A model generated the notes under the pieces. The model was not told the origin of the DNA and did no database searches. It saw nothing but the letters and a program-made list of their open reading frames with translations. The translations under genes and the position numbers were made by a program. This document shows, piece by piece, positions 57,386 to 64,000 of a stretch of 64,000 bases of DNA. This stretch comes from a virus: IMG/VR virus record IMGVR_UViG_3300037042_006682, positions 62,001 to 126,000 of that record, one strand, 5' to 3'. Each line of letters begins with the position of its first letter. Position 1 is the first letter of the stretch.

Positions 57386-59530
57386 CTACACGTAGGTCAC
57401 TACGGCACATCCATGCCAATACGCAGACTCATAAACATCGAGGGTGTCCGTTTCTACAGTGGCCAATGCCCCAACGCCATCCCCCGGTATCCCTGTTCCC
57501 CCAACTACCGTAGGCATAGCAGCGATGCGTATCTGCACCGTCCTCTCAAAGGTAATCGAAGCAACAAAACCGCGATAGGTCCGATGGATCTCCGAAAAGG
57601 CCACACATGGTTGCGACAAGGCAGAAGGGTTGTAAAAACCAAACCCCAATGGCACGCACTCCACGCTGCCCCCGCCCACCACGATCGGCGAGAGATGGCC
57701 TGCGAGCACCGAGTCCATCCACGAGATCGCAGTGTCCCAGCCTAGCAGCGCCCACCCCGTCGCATACCCCGACGACAAGCGACTCTTGTCGTACATCTGG
57801 AATCCGCCCAGCGCCGTGATCTCGAACATCTTGGCGTCAAAGTCGGTATCGTCCGGCCGCCACTTGCTCGTTGCCTGGTTCCAGTAGGCGTTCGTCGTGA
57901 CCATGATGGCGCCCGCCCCGCCAAAGTAGATGCGCGACTTGATGGACGAGGTGCCCCCGCTCTCCCAGAGGAGCCCCAACGCATCCTGCCCCCCCACCCC
58001 TGGCTCGTACGCGCTGGATAAGTAGGTGGTGTCGTTGCTCAGCGTCACCTGCCCGCCCGCCAGCGTCACGCCGCTGTCGAGCGTGAGGAGCCCCACCACG
58101 TTGGCGATCAGCGCCGTGATGTTGAAGATCCCCCCGCCGATGTCGAACCCGCTGGCCCCGCCCACGTTCCCCACGCGCGTGTACGCGCTCCAGTTCGCCA
58201 GGTTGTTCCAGGCGAGCCCCCCGCTGAAGGCCCCGTGCTTCGCGAGCAGCATGGGCCCCATCTGGTTGTCGGAGCTGAGCCGCAGCATCGTCACCGAGGT
58301 CTGCGGCGCGACCGGCGCGCGGTGGAAGTTCCCCGCATTGAGGTACCCGCCCACGATCGCCGCGAAGCCCAGGGGCGAGCCCCAGTACAGCGTGATCGTC
58401 TGCCCCGTCACCAGCGAGTCATCCGTGATGCCGTGCGACCGCCAGATCTGGACCGCCCCGCTCGGCGCCGTCTCGGGGTCGATCTGCGGCACGCGGCCGT
58501 TGATCGCCCCCGTCAGGATCGCGATGGCCTCGGAGACGTTCTTGCTCGTGATGCTGGTGGGGTCCCCCGCGACGTCCCGCGTCGGGATGTCCTCGGCGTG
58601 CGGGAAAACGTCGAACTCCTCCAGGAAGCGGTCGTCCGTGACGAGGTCCCGCACCGTGGCCCGCGTCCAGTACCACGCGGTCCCCGCCGGGGGCGCCGTG
58701 TCGCTCGTCTTCGTGAGGTCCAGCTTGATCCAGGGGTTCGTGACGAACCCCTCGCTGTCCGCCGTCGCCAGCGTCGTGGCCCCGCTGTCCGCATACAGCG
58801 ACGCCACCGTGATGCGCCCGTGATCGTCCCCCACGTAGGGCCCCTGGAACCGGAAGCTCCCATCCCCCGCCCCCAACTGGACATAGCTCGATTTGATCGT
58901 CCACGCGCCGCCCCCCAAGGGGCAGTACACCTTGCCCGTGATCTGGAACACGGGGGGCGCCCCCGTGGGGGCCGCGAAGTTCACGTAGGCGCGCTTCACC
59001 GTCACGCGGTCCAACGACGCCGTCATGCGGTAGCAGCTCGCCGGCGTCGCCGACGTGCTGCGGTCGATGTAGCTGTCCAAGATCGTCGTCGCCCCCATCG
59101 GGATCGTGATCTTGGCCAGGCGCACCGCGCTCCCGCTCGTGCTGGGCGCCGTGGTGTCCACGTAGAAGGCCCCGCTCGTGGGGGCCCCCGTCGCGTAGGT
59201 GCAGCTCAGGTACACGTAGTACGTCTTGGTGCTCGGCATCGTGCCGCCGCCCCCGGTGAACTGCCCACTAAGGTTCACCGCGACGTCCGTCGCGTAGCGC
59301 ACCGCGAGGGCCGCCCCGCCGGTCTTCTCCACCCACAGGTAGAAACTATCCTGCTCCCCGTTGGGCGTGATCTTGACCGTCTGGGTGCCCTGCGCCATGA
59401 CGTAGCCCCCCCGGTAGATGCCAGGGTCCAGCACCGCAAGCGCCTTGTTGATCCCCTCGGAGACATAGGTCTCGCGCCACCGCACCTTCATCTGCGCCTC
59501 GGGGATCACGACCGTCTGTACTACCGCCAT
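57386..59530 (-). CDS. Tail fibre / baseplate-associated protein
   Basis: 714 residues. N-terminus MKVRWRETYVSEGINKALAV ... GIYRGGYV resembles tail fibre attachment domains of large phages; the rest is Gly/Thr/Ser-rich beta structure (TLDSGVTLAGGQVTLSNDTT). Host contact likely. Confidence 0.6.
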   Translation of the reverse strand: MAVVQTVVIPEAQMKVRWRETYVSEGINKALAVLDPGIYRGGYVMAQGTQTVKITPNGEQDSFYLWVEKTGGAALAVRYATDVAVNLSGQFTGGGGTMPSTKTYYVYLSCTYATGAPTSGAFYVDTTAPSTSGSAVRLAKITIPMGATTILDSYIDRSTSATPASCYRMTASLDRVTVKRAYVNFAAPTGAPPVFQITGKVYCPLGGGAWTIKSSYVQLGAGDGSFRFQGPYVGDDHGRITVASLYADSGATTLATADSEGFVTNPWIKLDLTKTSDTAPPAGTAWYWTRATVRDLVTDDRFLEEFDVFPHAEDIPTRDVAGDPTSITSKNVSEAIAILTGAINGRVPQIDPETAPSGAVQIWRSHGITDDSLVTGQTITLYWGSPLGFAAIVGGYLNAGNFHRAPVAPQTSVTMLRLSSDNQMGPMLLAKHGAFSGGLAWNNLANWSAYTRVGNVGGASGFDIGGGIFNITALIANVVGLLTLDSGVTLAGGQVTLSNDTTYLSSAYEPGVGGQDALGLLWESGGTSSIKSRIYFGGAGAIMVTTNAYWNQATSKWRPDDTDFDAKMFEITALGGFQMYDKSRLSSGYATGWALLGWDTAISWMDSVLAGHLSPIVVGGGSVECVPLGFGFYNPSALSQPCVAFSEIHRTYRGFVASITFERTVQIRIAAMPTVVGGTGIPGDGVGALATVETDTLDVYESAYWHGCAVVTYV

Positions 59531-59549
59531 GGCTTACCTACCTCGCTCG

Positions 59550-59569
59550 CTGCGTACGCGCGTACGCAG
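59550..59569. repeat. GC palindrome, dispersed family (TACG variant)
   Basis: CTGCGTACGCGCGTACGCAG between two tail genes; shares GCGTACGC with the 40.9-41.1 kb iterons. Confidence 0.7.
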
Positions 59570-59571
59570 GG

Positions 59572-60069
59572 TCAGTCCTCTAGGATCCCACACTTGAAAA
59601 ACACCAGCATCGCCTCGGCATCGAGGATGCCGTCGGGGATCTCGGTCCGCTTGATCTTGTAGGGCTCGAAGTCGGTGGTGAGCCGGAGCAGCTCCTCCTC
59701 CTTCTTCGTCAACGCCTGCTCATCGATCTCCGCCTGGGGGTGCTCCTGACGGAGGGCCGCCTGGGCGATCTCCAGGGCGTCGGGATGCGCGATCTGATAC
59801 CGGAAGGCCCCCGGCTGATCCATGATCGGCGTCCGCTTGGGCTCCCCCGCCGCCGTCTTCTCCGCGTGCGCCTCGACCAGCTTGTTCCGCGCCGTGCTGA
59901 ACGCCTTCATGGCCTCCGTGGGCTCGATCTGCTTCTTGAGATCCTCGATCGGCTTGTCGAGCTTCGCCCGATTCCGCGCGATGGCCCACGCCACATTCGT
60001 CACCTTGACCGCACTGTGCCGCCGCAACGTCGCGTCGCACACCAACATCAACTCGTTCAACAACTGCAT
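59572..60069 (-). CDS. Hypothetical helical tail-region protein
   Basis: 165 residues: MQLLNELMLVCDATLRRHSA, then ARNRAKLDKPIEDLKKQIEP and FEPYKIKRTEIPDGIL. Reminds of DUF1617-type small phage proteins found near tail genes; weak. A TTGAGT/ACTCAA hairpin lies upstream (60109-60127). Confidence 0.5.
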   Translation of the reverse strand: MQLLNELMLVCDATLRRHSAVKVTNVAWAIARNRAKLDKPIEDLKKQIEPTEAMKAFSTARNKLVEAHAEKTAAGEPKRTPIMDQPGAFRYQIAHPDALEIAQAALRQEHPQAEIDEQALTKKEEELLRLTTDFEPYKIKRTEIPDGILDAEAMLVFFKCGILED

Positions 60070-60108
60070 CGTCCTGCTCCTTCATTGGCCACGTTCAACC
60101 GTCCATCT

Positions 60109-60127
60109 TTGAGTGGTTCTTACTCAA
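60109..60127 (-). other. Leader stem-loop
   Basis: TTGAGT-AAGAACC-ACTCAA in mRNA sense, upstream of gene 59572-60069. Confidence 0.4.
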
Positions 60128-60181
60128 GCCACGCTACCACAGCCGATCGCCCCCCGCCAACCTTCCGCGCACCCATGCACG

Positions 60182-60436
60182 TCACGCCACGGGGATCTTC
60201 GCGATCTCCGCCTCGACCACCATGGCCTGCGCATCGAGCGCCGTGAGCTGCGCCTCCAGGCGGGGCTTCACGGTCCCCATCGCATAGGCCACCGCCACCG
60301 CGATGCGGTCCGGCTCCGTCGCCCCGAACACGAGCGCCTCGACCTGCTCCGTCGTCACGCCACCCCCGCCCATGCCCAAGTAATACTGCCGCAGCATCTC
60401 GTTCGCCCACGCCTTCTGATCCGTTGTAAAGGCCAT
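60182..60436 (-). CDS. Small hypothetical protein
   Basis: 84 residues, helical (KAWANEMLRQYYLG; AQLTALDAQAMVVEAEIAK). Between two tail proteins. Unknown. Confidence 0.5.
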   Translation of the reverse strand: MAFTTDQKAWANEMLRQYYLGMGGGGVTTEQVEALVFGATEPDRIAVAVAYAMGTVKPRLEAQLTALDAQAMVVEAEIAKIPVA

Positions 60437-60451
60437 CCACGTGCTCCTGGG

Positions 60452-63400
60452 TTAGTACCGCGTGATCTGATTGGGCATCCGTGCGTCACACGGATCGGGG
60501 ATGAAATTCTGCTTATACTTCGCCACCCCCACATGACACTGGAAGTTGCTGATCGATCCCGCCATCGACCGACTCGCCGCCTGCGCATCATTGAAAAACG
60601 TCGGGGTTGCCGACGAGGCCCCGACCAACGTCGTCGTCGTGACGCTCTCGGACATATAGCCATTCTTAAACATCTTCAACGAGGACCCACTGCGCACGAC
60701 CGCGATATGCGTCCACCCAATACCGAGAACCGACGAATTCACGGTCGCCGCCAAGGTCCGCGTAACATCGTACAACATCGCCTGGATGATTTTGCCTGTC
60801 GTCTGGACAATCTGGAACCCATAGTTGTTGCCCCCCATCAAGGCGCATCCCCCCACCACGATCCCATACACCCCTGAACCGGGGGCACTCGTCAAGTGGA
60901 CCCAAAACTCAATCGTGAAGTCCCCCGCCCCCAACGACAGCGGCATCCGAATGGCCGTCTGTGGCACGACCTCTACACCAAACGCCACGACCCACCACGG
61001 CTGGCTCATCGACCCGTTACATTCAATCTTTGGAGACGCTTTTACTGTCGGAGATACCTTGCGCGACCCATGCACCCAATGCTGGCACTCCGCCGTGTAG
61101 GCCCGGCGATACTGATCCACCGTGGTCGGCGGCGTAAAGGCCCCCGTCCACAACGCCTTGCCCACAAAGATCCGCAACTGGTCGGCATACCCCGCCGTCG
61201 TCTCATTCGTCGTCCCATACGCTGCCCACCCCAACGCCACCCAATTTATGAGGGAGTAGTTCGACGCGACGACCTGCGAGCACACGGAAACCCCACCGAC
61301 ATACAGCGTGATCGTCGTTCCCACCCGCACTAACGCGACGTGCTGCCAGACATTCGCGATGCGCGACGTATACGAGGGCACCACGTACTGGACCGATCCG
61401 TTATAGACGGAAAAACAGAAATAACCGCTAGTGTTGGTGTAAATCCGGATCGCCCCATATGTCTCCACCGAACTTAACGGCCAATTACACGAATTCACAA
61501 ACAAATCGAATTCCGTTAAACTGTATGATCCTCTTGTCCAGAAATCGACCGTAAAATCCTGCGTACCAAAGACCGTCCCATTGACCGGCGTCGCGATCCA
61601 CCCCGGTGTCGATAAAACATCATGACTGAATTCAGCCAGTGCAACACGATCATACGGCATCACCTGCGTCGTCCCCGTCAAAAACTCGGGTGACACCGAG
61701 GCAATACTACCGCTATGCACGAAATCCCGCCGATCCGTCGGCGGCGTAAAACTGGTCGTCCACAAGGCCGTCCCCTTCAACACCTCAACACAGGCAATGG
61801 CCCCCAAGATCAACTGCTGTCCCGACGGATTAGCCCCCCCACTATCTCCAATGGTAAAATACCCGGACATGTTGTCCCAATACTCGGTGCTCGATGTCTC
61901 GCTGCCCCCACTAACCCCGTCAATATAGACCGTCGTCGTCGTCCCACTGCGCACGATCGCCGCGTGATGCCAATTACCATCATTAAGCGTCACGCCTGCG
62001 CGGGAGGCCGTAATCGCGTGCTCCGTTGCCCCCGCATTGACCGCCTTCCATCCCAGTTGTGTCGCACTATTGATCGACAGACGGAACGCCACGCTCGTAT
62101 TAGAAAGTGCCACACCACGGTTCAAAAGAATCTTAGGGTACGCCGTCCCCGCATAACGAAACCACAGGTGGATCGTGAAGGGGTCATTGGCTAGGTAATA
62201 CTTGTTCCCCGTACCAGCTTCATAAATGGCTTCAAACTTTGTAAAGTCAAAGGCCGTCTGGACACAGCACGCCCGCGCCCCCGACTGGAAGGCGATCGCA
62301 TACCCCATGCCCCCAAAAGTGCGGTGCATCCGTTGATAGTTGGATGTCCCCCCCGTGCTGATCAGCCCCGCCGGACGCTCCGCCCGCCGGGCCATCGACC
62401 CCCCCGTATTCGTCGCGACCGTCCCGCCCCTGACGGGCATCCCGCGATACTCGGACAAGGTTCCCCCCAAACTACCTGGGAAACTCATCCCATCGGGGCC
62501 AGCATCCACCAGACGAAAGCCCAACCCCACCTCTACACTATTCCCACGCAGGAAGAACTTGACGTTGCTCATCTCCGCGTAGTCCGCCGTGGTCACCGGC
62601 GGCGTAAAGGGCGCCGTCCACCGCGCAGCGGCCGTGAACCGTATGTTCACCATCCTGCCATAATGGAACGCCGCCGACACACTACCCACCGTGAACGGTT
62701 GAGACGAAGACAGGCTCTGCCACGGCGTGGGTTGTGAACTGTATGCCGGTTCCACCCCGTTGACATACAACTTCCCCTGTCCCGCCCCCATCCCACTGCG
62801 CACAAAGGCCACATGCGTCCATTTACGTTGCGGCACCACTCCGGCCACAGAGACGACCGCATCCCCCGTTCCGCACGATAACGCCCCCGTTTTGGTCACC
62901 AGGAAAGAGTAATCGCTCGATCGACTGCAAATCTCGGTAATATATTGACTGGCATTATTCCACTCGCTGAACACCCAGGCATCCAACGTGTAATTCCCGT
63001 ATCCTAGGTTAAACGGCGTGGTGCTACTCGTCTGGGCATACCATGTGGCTTCCAGGTGTTCCAATTGCTCTTCATCATCGACGAACACCACCGAACTGTT
63101 CTTACGCAACATTTTTGTGGGCGGCGCGAAGTCCCCCGCATACAACGCCTGACCAATCGCAATGCGCAAACCAGCAATCTTGCCAAGAAAATAATTAACC
63201 GCTGTATAATATCCAGTAAACTCCGCCGCTAACATCAATGGGGCACTTGTAAATTCCAAGACCGAGGAACCAATGCTAAAGGTCTCTGTCTTCCCATCAA
63301 TGGCAAACAACAGACTGCTACCCACACGACTGATCGCCACATGGTACCATCGAGACAACTCTAGCGTTACCGTACTATCCACAGTCACCGTCGCCCCTGA

Positions 63401-64000
63401 CGCGGTTGAATACAGAAAGGCCAATCGGTAAATCGCCGCTTGTACCTTTAACGCCCAACCCATATACACAGACGCTTCCTGCATCGAAACAATGCACTTG
63501 CCGTATCCAGTGGCCAAAGACACCCAACATTCAATCGTAAAATCCTGTGACGTGATCACCATCTTTGAATACGGATTGTTATAGCGTGTTTTAGCCGTCC
63601 CCGTCGTCACCGTCCACACCCGATCTGGTTTGGCCTTATCAAAGATGTTAACCCCCGATTGAATATAACCAAAATCCTGATCCCCCGGAATTAAAACCTT
63701 GGTATTCGCCGTAACGGTATAGGACGCCTCCGATGGCACGGTAAAACTGGTCCCCGTCCATAGTGCCGCGCCCAGGGTGACGCGAAAATACGACAGAAAC
63801 AAAGAAGCAACATTGTAATAATTCCCACCTATGTAAACATCATACCCATTAAGATTTTTTATACTAACCGTGATCGCCTCATCCGTACCACACTGTACGC
63901 CATCCTGGAACATACGCAGGACATTCCCCGTACGCACCCACGCGACATGATGCCACGCACCATTCTGATTCGAGACAGGCGTCGTCTTTGTCACTGTCGT
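60452..64000 (-). CDS. Multi-LamG-domain tail/adhesin protein, 5' end off window
   Basis: At least 1182 codons, open to the right edge. Six LamG/concanavalin-A-like jelly-roll repeats, each with an F-T-I-x-x-W opening and a W-x-H-x-A-x-x-R-x-G ... G closing: WHHVAWVRTG, WYHVAISRVG, WTHVAFVRSG, WHHAAIVRSG, WQHVALVRVG, WTHIAVVRSG. Ends at NQITRY. Such folds bind glycans or protein surfaces; a receptor-binding fibre or side-tail adhesin is likely. Lower GC than the neighbouring baseplate genes. Confidence 0.85.
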   Translation of the reverse strand, partial: TTVTKTTPVSNQNGAWHHVAWVRTGNVLRMFQDGVQCGTDEAITVSIKNLNGYDVYIGGNYYNVASLFLSYFRVTLGAALWTGTSFTVPSEASYTVTANTKVLIPGDQDFGYIQSGVNIFDKAKPDRVWTVTTGTAKTRYNNPYSKMVITSQDFTIECWVSLATGYGKCIVSMQEASVYMGWALKVQAAIYRLAFLYSTASGATVTVDSTVTLELSRWYHVAISRVGSSLLFAIDGKTETFSIGSSVLEFTSAPLMLAAEFTGYYTAVNYFLGKIAGLRIAIGQALYAGDFAPPTKMLRKNSSVVFVDDEEQLEHLEATWYAQTSSTTPFNLGYGNYTLDAWVFSEWNNASQYITEICSRSSDYSFLVTKTGALSCGTGDAVVSVAGVVPQRKWTHVAFVRSGMGAGQGKLYVNGVEPAYSSQPTPWQSLSSSQPFTVGSVSAAFHYGRMVNIRFTAAARWTAPFTPPVTTADYAEMSNVKFFLRGNSVEVGLGFRLVDAGPDGMSFPGSLGGTLSEYRGMPVRGGTVATNTGGSMARRAERPAGLISTGGTSNYQRMHRTFGGMGYAIAFQSGARACCVQTAFDFTKFEAIYEAGTGNKYYLANDPFTIHLWFRYAGTAYPKILLNRGVALSNTSVAFRLSINSATQLGWKAVNAGATEHAITASRAGVTLNDGNWHHAAIVRSGTTTTVYIDGVSGGSETSSTEYWDNMSGYFTIGDSGGANPSGQQLILGAIACVEVLKGTALWTTSFTPPTDRRDFVHSGSIASVSPEFLTGTTQVMPYDRVALAEFSHDVLSTPGWIATPVNGTVFGTQDFTVDFWTRGSYSLTEFDLFVNSCNWPLSSVETYGAIRIYTNTSGYFCFSVYNGSVQYVVPSYTSRIANVWQHVALVRVGTTITLYVGGVSVCSQVVASNYSLINWVALGWAAYGTTNETTAGYADQLRIFVGKALWTGAFTPPTTVDQYRRAYTAECQHWVHGSRKVSPTVKASPKIECNGSMSQPWWVVAFGVEVVPQTAIRMPLSLGAGDFTIEFWVHLTSAPGSGVYGIVVGGCALMGGNNYGFQIVQTTGKIIQAMLYDVTRTLAATVNSSVLGIGWTHIAVVRSGSSLKMFKNGYMSESVTTTTLVGASSATPTFFNDAQAASRSMAGSISNFQCHVGVAKYKQNFIPDPCDARMPNQITRY

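Noticed and set aside
1-64000. Long plus-strand ORFs (for example 3511-5115, 29536-31074, 53313-55862)
   Set aside because: They are Arg/Pro/His-rich antisense shadows caused by high GC; the minus strand holds recognisable families over the same spans.

Overview
This 64-kb window is part of a large, high-GC tailed-phage genome. Virtually every gene reads on the minus strand, packed with ATGA, TGATG or GTGA start/stop overlaps. The phage identity rests on a replication set (Gp157-like protein, CHC2/Toprim primase, DnaB-like helicase, DnaC-like loader, gp32-like ssDNA-binding protein), a BRO-N antirepressor, phage methylases and a tail/baseplate module. The host looks Gram-negative: there is a lipobox lipoprotein, a signal-peptide lytic transglycosylase and several single-TM coiled-coil proteins. 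The lipoprotein's Cys-rich body and Asp/Ala/Gly tail resemble secreted proteins of Myxococcota-type bacteria, so that host group is a tentative guess. No terminase, major capsid protein or prohead protease lies in the window.

Layout in the direction of transcription (right to left). 64.0-52.3 kb: tail and baseplate proteins, including a huge multi-LamG protein that runs off the right edge. 54.0-42.3 kb: a run of about thirteen mostly unrecognised proteins that share a short N-terminal amphipathic leader ending in an (L/I/V)xE|A/G-like site; this looks like a set of prohead-targeted, protease-processed internal proteins, one of them a zinc metallopeptidase. 42.2-41.2 kb: a membrane protein and a coiled-coil protein. 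41.2-40.5 kb: a 680-bp gene-free region with inverted iterons and a 12-nt tandem repeat. 40.5-31 kb: antirepressor, DNA methylases, thymidylate kinase, a DUF3850/ASCH-like protein and small zinc-ribbon or membrane proteins. 31-28.6 kb: a SMARCAL1/HARP-like SNF2 helicase. 28.6-20 kb: about 27 very small, overlapping ORFs (zinc ribbons, one-TM coiled-coils, a SAM methyltransferase). 20-19.3 kb: exported transglycosylase. 19-9.6 kb: replication operon with a KH RNA-binding protein, intein-bearing helicase loader, DnaB-like helicase and primase. 9.5-7.7 kb: ssDNA-binding protein, terminator, phage tmRNA, HNH endonuclease and a tRNA-like gene with a lengthened anticodon stem. 7.7-0 kb: an SF2 helicase split by two inteins, a DNA-binding protein, small ORFs, an MT-A70-like methylase and a Gp157-like protein.

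The genes left of 40.3 kb are driven by a dispersed family of at least eleven promoters (minus-strand TTGACAAAC-type -35, 17-18 nt spacer, TA-rich -10). Their transcripts typically begin with a short stem-loop. None was found in the structural half, so they look like host-polymerase early promoters. Perfect GC palindromes (TGCGCATGCGCATGCGCA type) recur in intergenic gaps on both sides.

Most notable: (i) an out-of-frame Vsr/DUF559-like endonuclease ORF with zinc fingers nested inside an intein that is itself open in the helicase frame; (ii) the leader-tagged putative internal-protein cluster; (iii) a one-piece phage tmRNA with readable tag AKQQEYQAAA; (iv) the promoter/5'-hairpin regulon; (v) the iteron region at 40.5-41.2 kb.
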